Below are positions 22,306 through 30,442 of a stretch of DNA of 64,000 bases, one piece after another. The stretch's first letter is position 1, and the number at the start of each line of letters is the position of its first letter. Source of the DNA: CAYUWK01 sp964580085 (GTDB lineage: Bacteria > Patescibacteriota > Minisyncoccia > Minisyncoccales > CG1-02-41-26); the NCBI GenBank assembly GCA_964580085.1, contig CAZOJF010000001.1, positions 10,849 to 74,848 on the forward strand, written 5' to 3'. The notes beneath the pieces are model-generated. The model did not search any database and was not told the origin of the DNA. It worked only from the letters and a program-made list of their open reading frames with translations. The position numbers were made by a program, and so were the translations under genes.

Positions 22306-23919
22306 CTATTTAATAGGTATTGTAAAATAGAATGTTGTTCCTTTGCTCTCTATCGATTCAAACCAAATTTTACCATGATGAGCTTCAATTATATTTTTAG
22401 TGATAAAAAGACCTAACCCTGTCCCAACAGTTTCTGTCTTAACTGCATTGGCCGCCCTAAAAAACCTTTTAAATACTCTTTTTTTTTGATCTTCTGGAAT
22501 TCCGACCCCAGTATCTTTGACCGAAATAAATATTTCTTTTTTATTTTTTAAATACTTAATAGAAAACTTAATTGTTCCCCCCGGTTTTGTATAATGGATA
22601 GCATTATCAAGTAAATTTTGAAAAGCAATGGAAATTTTTTCGGGGTCAACTTCTATATTAGGGATTTTATTTTTTGGTTTTTGGAAACTTAACTTTAATT
22701 TTTTTCTTTTGACTAAAGCTGAACAAGAATTAACCACTTCTTGGGCTATTTTTATTATATTTTGTTTTTTAGTATTATATATAAACCGGCCTTCCTCAAT
22801 CCTAGTGACGTTTAATAGGTCATTAATCAAACGAATCATTCTTTGGTTGCTTTTATATGTTTTTAAGAGAAATTCTCTTTGATCTTTAGAAATTTCACCC
22901 AAATCTCCATCAAGAATCATTCTCAATGTCCACTTTACAGCTGATAAAGGAGTCCTTAGTTGATGGGCCGAGATGGAGACAAATTCAGTTTTCAAACGTT
23001 CTACAATTTTCTCTCTGGTTATATCTCTTAAAATCACTAATATTCCTATTTTTCTATTTTCCCTTATTACTAAAATAGATGATATTTCTAAAATTAAATC
23101 GTTCTTCAATTCTAGTTCTTTTTTATCTATTTGTTTTATATCTACACCTATAATATCTACCAGAGGTTTTAAATTAGAGATTTTCTTTAAAGATTGAATT
23201 GATTGTCCAATATCTTCTTTAATATCCATGCCTAAAAAATCCCCAACTATATTATTAGCATATAAAAGATTATTGTCGCTATCAAAAAACAAAATTCCTT
23301 CTGGAAAATTTTCAAAAATTGCTAAAGTTTTATCTCTTTCATCCTCCGCCTCTGTTTTCGCCTCTTCCACATCTTCTAAAATATTCATTAAAGCATTCCT
23401 CGATCTCTCAACCTCTTTGTTGGAAGATTTTAAATCTTTAGTTCTCTCTCCCACTTTTTTTTCTAGTTCTTGTTTAAGTTTTTCAAACTCTGAAATATCA
23501 GAAATGGCAATAAAATATCCTAAAAAGCTTTTGTTTTCGTCTACTCTGGTTGAGATTGCTACACTAACCGGTATTCCCTTCTTGTCTTTTGTCAAAAGCA
23601 CTGTTTCTTTTTTAAGAATTATTCCTTGTTTAAGTGCCTTTGATTTAATTAAATTATCAAAATCTTTTTTATTTAAAAATAAATTTTCTATTTTCTCGCC
23701 AATTACTTCTACTTCTTTAAACCCAGTTAAACTATGAAAAGCCGAATTAGTCACTAACACTATCCCTAAAGGATTGATTGTGCAGACAGCTAGAGGGAGA
23801 AAAGAAGAAAGTTCTTTCATATATCTCTCAACTTCTTCTAGGTCTTTAACGGCCATTTTAAGTAAATTCTCTGTATTTTTTTTATCTTCCATAATTATGA
23901 ATTTTGTTTCTATCTTCAA
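22306..23919 (-). CDS. Soluble PAS-PAS sensor histidine kinase
   Basis: 537 residues (an ATG 27 nt further in, giving MEDKKNTENLL, is also possible). Order: PAS 1 (about 35-145), coiled coil (145-200), PAS 2 (200-305), HisKA with FVSISAHQLRTPLSAVKW (His319), then the ATPase with N box FQNLLDNAIHYT, KDTGVGIPE and GTGLGLFITK. No membrane helix, so it senses an internal signal or a membrane partner. It sits downstream of a HAMP-membrane protein and an uncharacterised sensor-like protein, and upstream of two receivers: together a possible split receptor-kinase chain. Confidence 0.94.
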   Translation of the reverse strand: MKIETKFIIMEDKKNTENLLKMAVKDLEEVERYMKELSSFLPLAVCTINPLGIVLVTNSAFHSLTGFKEVEVIGEKIENLFLNKKDFDNLIKSKALKQGIILKKETVLLTKDKKGIPVSVAISTRVDENKSFLGYFIAISDISEFEKLKQELEKKVGERTKDLKSSNKEVERSRNALMNILEDVEEAKTEAEDERDKTLAIFENFPEGILFFDSDNNLLYANNIVGDFLGMDIKEDIGQSIQSLKKISNLKPLVDIIGVDIKQIDKKELELKNDLILEISSILVIRENRKIGILVILRDITREKIVERLKTEFVSISAHQLRTPLSAVKWTLRMILDGDLGEISKDQREFLLKTYKSNQRMIRLINDLLNVTRIEEGRFIYNTKKQNIIKIAQEVVNSCSALVKRKKLKLSFQKPKNKIPNIEVDPEKISIAFQNLLDNAIHYTKPGGTIKFSIKYLKNKKEIFISVKDTGVGIPEDQKKRVFKRFFRAANAVKTETVGTGLGLFITKNIIEAHHGKIWFESIESKGTTFYFTIPIK

Positions 23920-23930
23920 AATAATCTAAA

Positions 23931-24518
23931 TTACCAAGTTATTTTAAATTGATGAACATTTTTCTCCCCAGTTTCAATATTCTCTACTTTCAAATTCTCG
24001 GAAGAAACCATTAAACACATTATTTGATAAAAATATCCTTCTAAATAATGAAGATGAACATTATAAATAACAAAATCTTTTATCGTTGCCGTGCCAATTC
24101 TATTTTTATAATCTAATTTATATTCTATCTCTCCTTTTGTATAATATCTTCTCCAATATTTAGATGCCATCTTAGATATCGTTTCTTTATTCACTAGTCT
24201 GGCTATTAATTTAATAATAAAATTTGTTTTAGCTCCCCATCGACCCCATTCTCGTATTGTTTCTCTGTCCCAATTAAAAATTTTTTGGGTTAGAAAAAGA
24301 GATAAAAAATCTTGCTGAACAGGATACCATTTATATTTATCTATTTTTTCATATTCCAATGGATACCCCAATCTCTCCATTTCTTCTTCTACTTTTTTAA
24401 GTCCCTTCGTCCCTTCTTTTTCTATAATAAATTCACGATCTGTTTTTAAAGAAGATCCAATTATTTCTCCTTCCATTTTTCTAACTTTTCCAAGAGTTTC
24501 TTGAGAAATTGTTAACAT
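23931..24518 (-). CDS. Uncharacterised protein in signalling operon, possible V4R/heme-NO-binding-like sensor fold
   Basis: 195 residues, no firm family. The pattern of helices followed by a two-stranded region with YYTKGEIEYKLDYKNRIGTA and YNVHLHYLEGYFYQIMCLMV looks like the DUF2378/V4R/H-NOX-related ligand-binding fold (a helix pair ending in a G-x-L/F-x-G-xx-x-x-hydrophobic segment). This is a guess from pattern only. Its place between HAMP protein and histidine kinase, 11 nt before the kinase, suggests it is part of the sensory input. Confidence 0.5.
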   Translation of the reverse strand: MLTISQETLGKVRKMEGEIIGSSLKTDREFIIEKEGTKGLKKVEEEMERLGYPLEYEKIDKYKWYPVQQDFLSLFLTQKIFNWDRETIREWGRWGAKTNFIIKLIARLVNKETISKMASKYWRRYYTKGEIEYKLDYKNRIGTATIKDFVIYNVHLHYLEGYFYQIMCLMVSSENLKVENIETGEKNVHQFKITW

Positions 24519-24543
24519 GATTTATAAGTATTATTTTAATCCC

Positions 24544-25095
24544 CTATTTTTTTCTGTCTCTGCCTTTCGTTTTTTGTAATTCTTTTTTAAGTTCTATCAT
24601 TTTAAGTTCTCTGTTCACAGTTAATCTATGAAATTTCTCCATCTGGTCTAATCTTTTTTTTAATTCTTCCGTTCTTTTCTTAACTTTTATTTCCAATGTT
24701 TTATTTATTTCTTCTAACTCCCTCGTTCTTGCTTTCACTTTTATCTGTAAAACTGTTTTTAATTCTTCTGTCTTGCTCTGGGATTCCTTCAATTCTTCGG
24801 CCATCTCATTAAAAGCTTTCCCTAGCTCTTCAATTTCATCACCTGTATGAATATCTACTCTATATTCCAAATCACCTTTTGTAACTTTTTTTATCCCCCT
24901 ATACAATCTATTTATAGGAATGGTTATTAATTTGGAAAATAAAAAGGCAAAGGCAAAAATAAAAAATAAAGCAATAAAAAGAATAAATATTAAATTAACC
25001 CTCAAAGAAGGAGAAAAAAAACTAACACCTATTAAGGGGATTAATATTGATATTGAAAAAATAATTAAGAGTTTTTTTAGAAGAGAATATTTCAT
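24544..25095 (-). CDS. Membrane HAMP-domain protein with long coiled coil
   Basis: 183 residues: two membrane helices (about 8-28 and 35-55), a short loop between them, a HAMP domain (LITIPINRLYRGIKKVTKGD, DEIEELGKAFNEMAEEL) and then a charged coiled coil to the end (VKARTRELEEINKTLEIKVK). It lacks kinase and methyl-accepting parts, so it looks like the membrane half of a receptor whose catalytic half is the soluble kinase at 22306. It has its own promoter (TTGTCT, 17 nt, TATAAA at 25113-25141). Confidence 0.85.
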   Translation of the reverse strand: MKYSLLKKLLIIFSISILIPLIGVSFFSPSLRVNLIFILFIALFFIFAFAFLFSKLITIPINRLYRGIKKVTKGDLEYRVDIHTGDEIEELGKAFNEMAEELKESQSKTEELKTVLQIKVKARTRELEEINKTLEIKVKKRTEELKKRLDQMEKFHRLTVNRELKMIELKKELQKTKGRDRKK

Positions 25096-25112
25096 TTTTC
25101 TGACTTCAAATA

Positions 25113-25141
25113 TTTATATATTTTATCACATCTCAAGACAA
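25113..25141 (-). promoter_or_regulatory. Promoter of the HAMP/kinase operon
   Basis: On the minus strand TTGTCT (25136-25141), 17-nt spacer, TATAAA (25113-25118), with a short leader of about 11 nt to the ATG at 25095. Confidence 0.6.
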
Positions 25142-25145
25142 AATA

Positions 25146-25172
25146 AAAAGACCTCTATAGAAAGGTCTTTTT
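25146..25172 (-). terminator. Terminator after the PocR gene
   Basis: AAAAAGACCT and AGGTCTTTTT pair perfectly around an 8-nt loop; it separates the PocR transcript from the HAMP/kinase transcript. Confidence 0.9.
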
Positions 25173-25182
25173 AAAACATACT

Positions 25183-25734
25183 TTATTCAATATCGAATAC
25201 TTCTTTTAAAGCAGTTTCTTCTGCTAAAACGCCCACTAATTTTGCTAACATTTCTGCTCTTTCTTTCATTTCTCCTTCGGTTACTGGCAATATTTCTTCT
25301 ATTGCTGCTTTTAAAAAGTCTTCTTTGTCTTCTATCCCTAATTCATCGGCCAATTTTGAAAACTTGTCTTTTAATTCTTCTGGAGACTCTCCTCTATCAT
25401 ATCTTCCTCCACAACCTGTAATTGAACCAACGATTTCTCCTTTTACTTTAATTGGCACCCACAAGGAAGCATATCCCGCGTGGCAATCCATAAAAGCAGA
25501 TTCTTTCATGGATTTGACTAAAGAAAGGGCTGTTTTATATGCTTGGCTACATCTTTCCTTGCCTTTCTCGGTCCCCATTATTAATTTACAAACTCTCTGC
25601 GATCCACTCATCTTAGTAACTAATTCTCCATTTCTATCAGTAGTAACAATTTGGCCACCAACGCTTCCGGCAAACTCATCTTGGATTACTTGAAGATTTC
25701 TGGCAAACCATTGAGCTTCTTTTGAAAATTCCAT
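25183..25734 (-). CDS. PocR-type sensory domain protein
   Basis: 183 residues. The PocR ligand-binding domain is marked by RVCKLIMGTEKGKERC, then MDCHAGYASLWVPIKVKGEI and TGCGGRYDRG. The cysteines and CHAG motif fit the family, which is thought to bind small ligands and is often fused to kinases. Here it is a stand-alone protein; the C-terminal helix (about 145-180) may mediate dimer contact. It follows the exonuclease gene by 6 nt and ends at a strong terminator. Confidence 0.85.
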   Translation of the reverse strand: MEFSKEAQWFARNLQVIQDEFAGSVGGQIVTTDRNGELVTKMSGSQRVCKLIMGTEKGKERCSQAYKTALSLVKSMKESAFMDCHAGYASLWVPIKVKGEIVGSITGCGGRYDRGESPEELKDKFSKLADELGIEDKEDFLKAAIEEILPVTEGEMKERAEMLAKLVGVLAEETALKEVFDIE

Positions 25735-25740
25735 AATTTT

Positions 25741-26652
25741 TTAAAATAATTTTGTCTGACAACCGACCTTTTTTTTGTTTTTTCTTGGTAATTTCTCAAT
25801 TAACTTCATAAGCCCTAAATCTTCTAAGAAATTTGTAATTTTTGATTTGTCATAATCAAATTCCCCCCAAGTGCATTTTTTTAAATCAAAATTGATTAAG
25901 ACATCTTTTTTTATTTCAATTAATTCCTTGCTGAAAAATGCCTTATCTTTATCTTTGTCTAATTTATTTTTAATTTTAATATCCACTTTATCAGTATCTG
26001 AATAAAGCTTTTCTATACTCTCAAATTCTTGGATTAATTTAAGTGCTGTTTTTTCTCCTACGCCAGAAACTCCTGGAATGTTATCAGAAGCATCTCCTTT
26101 AAGTGCTTTGAAATCTATTAATTGTTTAGGTAATAATCCTTTATATTTTTCTTTTATGGCTTCTTCGTCATATATTTTTCTATCTCCATTTTTTAAAAAA
26201 TAAACTTTAGTTTGATAATTTATTAATTGAAAAACATCTGTATCCCCTGATAAAATAATATTTTCTATCTCTCCTTTTTGGGATACTAACTCTGAAATTG
26301 TTCCTATAAGATCATCTGCTTCAAATCCTTTTTTCTCATAGATTGGGACTCCAAATATTTCTAAAAGTTGTTTTATTTTTGGAATTTGTTGATATAACTC
26401 CTCTGGAGCCTTAGCTCTTTTAGCTTTATATTCTTTATACTTTTGATGTCTAAAGGTAGGATATGGTAAATCAAATGTAGCCACAATAAAATCTGGGTTG
26501 ATTTCTTTCAATACTCTAAACAAAATCAGATAAAATCCGTAAACAGCATTTATTATTTCTCCCTTCTTATTTTCCAACTTTGGTAATCCATAATAAGAAC
26601 GATAGACAAGAGCATTGCTATCAATTATAAGAATTTGTTTTTTCCCGTTCAT
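25741..26652 (-). CDS. Stand-alone 5'-3' exonuclease (PolA N-terminal/FEN type)
   Basis: 303 residues, equal to the 5'-nuclease domain of DNA polymerase I with no polymerase part. Motifs: LIIDSNALVYRSYYGLP, FDLPYPTFRHQKYKEYKAKR, YEKKGFEADDLIGT, ILSGDTDVFQLI, KALKGDASDNIPGVSGVGEK (helix-hairpin-helix). The enzyme removes RNA primers and flaps in replication and repair. Its ATG overlaps the stop of a CheY-like gene by 4 nt, an unexpected coupling to signalling genes. Confidence 0.93.
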   Translation of the reverse strand: MNGKKQILIIDSNALVYRSYYGLPKLENKKGEIINAVYGFYLILFRVLKEINPDFIVATFDLPYPTFRHQKYKEYKAKRAKAPEELYQQIPKIKQLLEIFGVPIYEKKGFEADDLIGTISELVSQKGEIENIILSGDTDVFQLINYQTKVYFLKNGDRKIYDEEAIKEKYKGLLPKQLIDFKALKGDASDNIPGVSGVGEKTALKLIQEFESIEKLYSDTDKVDIKIKNKLDKDKDKAFFSKELIEIKKDVLINFDLKKCTWGEFDYDKSKITNFLEDLGLMKLIEKLPRKNKKKVGCQTKLF

Positions 26653-27026
26653 TTTGTCTGATGTTTAAAGTATTCTTTAATCTTTGCTAAAAGTTGTTTT
26701 GGTGTAAATTCCGTTTTAATTAAATAATCCTTGACTCCTAACTCCTTTGCTTTTTCTTTTGTAACAGAATCATCATAATTTGAAAAAATAATCACTGGGA
26801 CTTTAGAAACTTTCTTTATTTGCTTTACTTCTCTTAAAAAAGTTATGCCACTTTTTCTGGGCAATAAAATGTCCAATAAAATTAAATCTGGGATGTTCTT
26901 CTTTAATATATCTATAGCTTGTTCCGACGAAATAGCAGAAATAACTTGAAAGTTTTCTATCTCAAACTTAGTTTTATACATTTCAATTAAAAATGTTTCG
27001 TCTTCCACTATTAAAATTTTTCTCAT
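26649..27026 (-). CDS. Single-domain response regulator (CheY-like)
   Basis: 125 residues, receiver only: ILIVEDETFLIEMYKT, Asp in LILLDILLPRKSG, Ser in VIIFSNYDD, Lys in YLIKTEFTP. First gene of a minus-strand unit with the exonuclease and PocR genes, divergent from the type IV secretion locus starting at 27153. No output domain. Confidence 0.93.
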   Translation of the reverse strand: MRKILIVEDETFLIEMYKTKFEIENFQVISAISSEQAIDILKKNIPDLILLDILLPRKSGITFLREVKQIKKVSKVPVIIFSNYDDSVTKEKAKELGVKDYLIKTEFTPKQLLAKIKEYFKHQTK

Positions 27027-27152
27027 AATTTTCTTAAGTTTATAAGATATTATTTATAATAACTCGAGTTTAATTTTAAAACAAGGACTTATTATTTTGT
27101 CATGATCTATTGTTCTATATACTAATATTTCTCTTTGTGATAAAATATTACA

Positions 27153-27551
27153 ATGCAATTCAAAATACCACAATTTTTAGAAAGACAACCTCTTATAATC
27201 GGCCCATTAGCTTTTAAACAGTCTCTTTATTTTGGAATCGCTATATTAATTTCATTTTATTTATATTCTGTAGCCCCCTTTTTTATATTTTTAATATTTT
27301 CTATTCCCTTGATTAGTTTTGCCTTTTGTTTAGCTTTTATAAAGATCGAGGGAATACCTTTGCCTGAAGTAATAATTCAATCTTTTGGCTTTATTTCTTC
27401 TCCTAAAATATATCTTTGGGAAAAGAAGGAAAACCTTAGGCCAATTAAATTTAGAGCTCAAAAACAGGAAGAGAAAAAAGAAGAATCATTAAAAGTAGCT
27501 CCTGAAAGTATCCTGGAAAAGCTCCACTCTAAAATAGAAGGAGGATATTAA
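27153..27551 (+). CDS. PrgI-family type IV secretion membrane protein
   Basis: 132 residues. Start MQFKIPQFLERQPLIIGPLA and two membrane helices (about 25-65) match the PrgI family, the VirB3-like small protein that sits before VirB4 in conjugation systems of Gram-positive bacteria and Patescibacteria. The tail is polar. First gene of the locus; two VirB4-type genes follow, as usual. The ATG is only some 12 nt after a TAAAAT box, so the leader may be very short. Confidence 0.82.
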   Translation: MQFKIPQFLERQPLIIGPLAFKQSLYFGIAILISFYLYSVAPFFIFLIFSIPLISFAFCLAFIKIEGIPLPEVIIQSFGFISSPKIYLWEKKENLRPIKFRAQKQEEKKEESLKVAPESILEKLHSKIEGGY

Positions 27552-27568
27552 TTTTTAAATAAAAAATC

Positions 27569-28225
27569 ATGGCTAATTTATCGTCTCAACAATTTCTAGA
27601 ATTTGATCAAGTCAAAAATGGAGTTATTGTTCTCAAAAATAAAACTCTCCGAGCTGTTTTAATGGTTTCCTCTTTAAATTTCTCATTGAAATCTGAAGAA
27701 GAACAATCAGCAATTATTTATCAATTCCAATCTTTTTTAAACTCTTTAGACTTCCAATGCCAGATTATTGTCCAGTCTCGCAAAACAAATATTACCGGTT
27801 ATTTTGATAAACTAAAAAAGTTGGAGACCAAGCAAGAAAATGAACTTTTGAAAATTCAAACAAGTGAATATAGAAAATTCATTGAAGGGTTAGTTGAAAA
27901 TGAAACCATAATGAGAAAAACTTTTTTTGTCGTAATCCCTTACTCTCTGGGAGAGACAGAAAAAGAAAATACAAATAATAAAGGATTTTTCAATAAAGTG
28001 TTTCAAAAAACAAATTTATCCGAGATTAATGAAGAAAACTTTAAACGTTGTCGGAATCAGCTTTGGCAGAGAATGGAATTTGTGGCAATTGGGTTAAGAA
28101 GATGTGATTTATCAACAACACCTTTGACAACGCCTGAATTAATAGAACTTTTGTGGAGCTGGAACCATCCTAAAGAAGCTGAGGTGGGATATTATCCAGA
28201 GATATTACCCGAATTGATCAAATAA
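27569..28225 (+). CDS. TraC/VirB4 N-terminal-domain-like protein
   Basis: 218 residues similar to the N-terminal, non-ATPase part of VirB4/TraC: LEFDQVKNGVIVLKNKTLRA, FQSFLNSLDFQCQIIVQSRK, and TTPELIELLWSWNHP near the end. It lies between PrgI and the ATPase, so the VirB4 function is split over two genes. The split form is common in this kind of genome (established knowledge, not checked here). Probably docks the ATPase to the membrane complex. Confidence 0.8.
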   Translation: MANLSSQQFLEFDQVKNGVIVLKNKTLRAVLMVSSLNFSLKSEEEQSAIIYQFQSFLNSLDFQCQIIVQSRKTNITGYFDKLKKLETKQENELLKIQTSEYRKFIEGLVENETIMRKTFFVVIPYSLGETEKENTNNKGFFNKVFQKTNLSEINEENFKRCRNQLWQRMEFVAIGLRRCDLSTTPLTTPELIELLWSWNHPKEAEVGYYPEILPELIK

Positions 28226-28242
28226 TAAAGTTATAAAACAAT

Positions 28243-30027
28243 ATGAAGTTACCCTTTTTGAAGAAAAAAAGAGAACAAAAAGAAAGTACTATCCGAACAG
28301 AAGTTATTAATATTAAAGATATTATTGCTCCTTCTTCTTTTGAGACCAAACAAAATTTTTTAAGAGTGGGCGAACGTTTTGCCAAATCTTTCTTTATTTT
28401 TTCTTATCCCCGATATCTTTCAACTGGATGGCTATCTCCTATTATAAATATGCAACATCCCATGGATATTTCTTTCCATATCCATCCTGTGTCTTCTAAT
28501 TCTGTTTTAAAAAAACTTAGAAAAAAATTAACAGAAGTTAGAGCTGAGATGATGGAAAAGGAAGAAAAAGGATTAATACGAGACCCGGTCTTGGAAACTG
28601 CTTATCAAGATATAGAAATGTTAAGAGACGGTCTCCAAACTGCTCAAGAAAGAGTTTTTAAAATTGGAATTTATATTACGGTATATACTGATACTCAAAA
28701 AGAATTAAGAAAAATTGAAACTGTACTTCGTTCAATCCTTGAAGCTCGCTTAGTTTATATAAGACCAGCTTTATTCCGTCAAAAAGAAGGATTTGTTAGT
28801 TGCAACCCATATTGTTTAGACCAACTCATTGTCCACACAACAATGAATACTGCCCCCTTATCAAGTATATTCCCCTTTGTTTCCTCTGATCTAAGCGCTA
28901 ATGAAGGAATTCTCTACGGCATAAATATGCATAATAATTCTTTGGTTTTATTTGATAGATTTACTTTAGAAAATGCTAATATGGTAATTTTTGGAATATC
29001 TGGAGGAGGTAAGTCTTATGCTATTAAATTAGAAATTTTAAGATATTTAATGCAAGGGATAGACACAATCGTGATTGACCCAGAAAATGAATATAAGATT
29101 TTATCCGAAGCTGTCGGTGGATCATATTTTAAAATATCTTTAACTTCTCCTGACCATATTAATCCTTTTGACCTGCCCCAGCCGATGGAAGACGAAATTC
29201 CGGGGAATGTTTTAAAGTCAAATATTATAAATTTAGTTGGTCTTTTGAGAATTATGCTCGGAGGGTTAACTCCTAAGGAAGATGCTATTATTGATCAAGC
29301 TCTTATCGAAACATATGCTTCTCGAGACATTACTCCTGAAAGTGATCCCAATTTATGGCAAAAAAACATTCCCATTCTTTCTGATTTTGAATCTGTTTTA
29401 GAGAATATGACTGGGACTGAATCTTTAGTTGAGAGAGTGAGAAAATTTAGCAGAGGGAGTTATGCTGACTTCTTTAACCAAAAATCAAATATTTCTATGG
29501 ATAACAAGTTTGCTGTTTTCGGCATAAGAGATATGGAGGAAGAGTTGCGACCTATAGCAATGTTTATAATTTTAAGACATATTTGGAACGCTGTTCGTTC
29601 GTCTTTAAAGAAAAGAATATTAGTTGTTGATGAAGCTTGGTGGATAATGCAATCTGAAGATGGAGCTTCGTTTTTATATGGAATTTGTAAAAGAGCAAGA
29701 AAGTATTGGCTAGGAGTATCAACTATTACTCAAGATGTTTCTGATTTTATGAAATCATCTTATGGGCAACCAATTGTTGCTAATTCTTCTCTTCAACTTT
29801 TGATGAAACAAAGTACTTCCAGTATGGAATTAGTTCAAAAAACTTTTAATTTAACCGAGCAAGAAAAATATCTTTTACTTGAATCAAGTATAGGAGAGGG
29901 AATATTTTTTGCTGGACACAAACATGTAGCAATAAGAATTACTGCTTCTTATACAGAAGATCAAATAATCACAACTTCTCCTGAACAAGTTTTGGAAATA
30001 AAAAGAAATAAAAAAATAAATCTTTAA
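28243..30027 (+). CDS. VirB4/TraC-type secretion ATPase
   Basis: 594 residues. Walker A is GISGGGKSYA (about 249-258), Walker B is RILVVDEAWWIM, followed by STITQDVSDFM and the arginine-containing AGHKHVAIRITASY end. Domain order is a VirB4-like N-part and a C-terminal FtsK/HerA ATPase domain. It powers pilus or substrate movement of a type IV secretion system. ATG of the next gene follows the stop directly. Confidence 0.92.
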   Translation: MKLPFLKKKREQKESTIRTEVINIKDIIAPSSFETKQNFLRVGERFAKSFFIFSYPRYLSTGWLSPIINMQHPMDISFHIHPVSSNSVLKKLRKKLTEVRAEMMEKEEKGLIRDPVLETAYQDIEMLRDGLQTAQERVFKIGIYITVYTDTQKELRKIETVLRSILEARLVYIRPALFRQKEGFVSCNPYCLDQLIVHTTMNTAPLSSIFPFVSSDLSANEGILYGINMHNNSLVLFDRFTLENANMVIFGISGGGKSYAIKLEILRYLMQGIDTIVIDPENEYKILSEAVGGSYFKISLTSPDHINPFDLPQPMEDEIPGNVLKSNIINLVGLLRIMLGGLTPKEDAIIDQALIETYASRDITPESDPNLWQKNIPILSDFESVLENMTGTESLVERVRKFSRGSYADFFNQKSNISMDNKFAVFGIRDMEEELRPIAMFIILRHIWNAVRSSLKKRILVVDEAWWIMQSEDGASFLYGICKRARKYWLGVSTITQDVSDFMKSSYGQPIVANSSLQLLMKQSTSSMELVQKTFNLTEQEKYLLLESSIGEGIFFAGHKHVAIRITASYTEDQIITTSPEQVLEIKRNKKINL

Positions 30028-30429
30028 ATGTCTGAACAAGCAGTAGCAGAAAATCAATCCGGGGCAACAAGGCTAATGGAAAACATTTTTTCCATAGAGG
30101 GAATTATGATGTTGTCTTTTGCTGCTTTTATTGATGTAGGAGAAGCTGTTTTTGAACTCATCCCCGTAGTCGGAACAATTATTTCGGCAATACTTGACAT
30201 TATTGCTTTAATATTTATTGGTCTTTTTTGGATGCGTCTATTCAGAGGGCACGGAATAACTGCTACTAAAAAAACTGGTTCTGTATTAAAAAAAATAGCA
30301 AAAACCGGGAAAAAATATAAATGGTTAAAACCTTTTTGTATGATTTTTGAAATGATACCTATTGCTTCAAGTATTGCCCCTTTGTGGGTAGTGGCTGTAT
30401 TGCTTGAGCTATCGTCTAGAGAAGATTGA
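30028..30429 (+). CDS. Small membrane protein of the type IV secretion locus
   Basis: 133 residues, unrecognised. Two or three hydrophobic segments (about 25-75 and 105-125) with a basic loop (KKTGSVLKKIAKTGKKYKWL) between them. The ATG touches the stop of the VirB4 gene, so it is translationally coupled to the ATPase and probably a subunit of the same apparatus. No motif allows a closer call. Confidence 0.75.
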   Translation: MSEQAVAENQSGATRLMENIFSIEGIMMLSFAAFIDVGEAVFELIPVVGTIISAILDIIALIFIGLFWMRLFRGHGITATKKTGSVLKKIAKTGKKYKWLKPFCMIFEMIPIASSIAPLWVVAVLLELSSRED

Positions 30430-30442
30430 AAAAATATTTATT

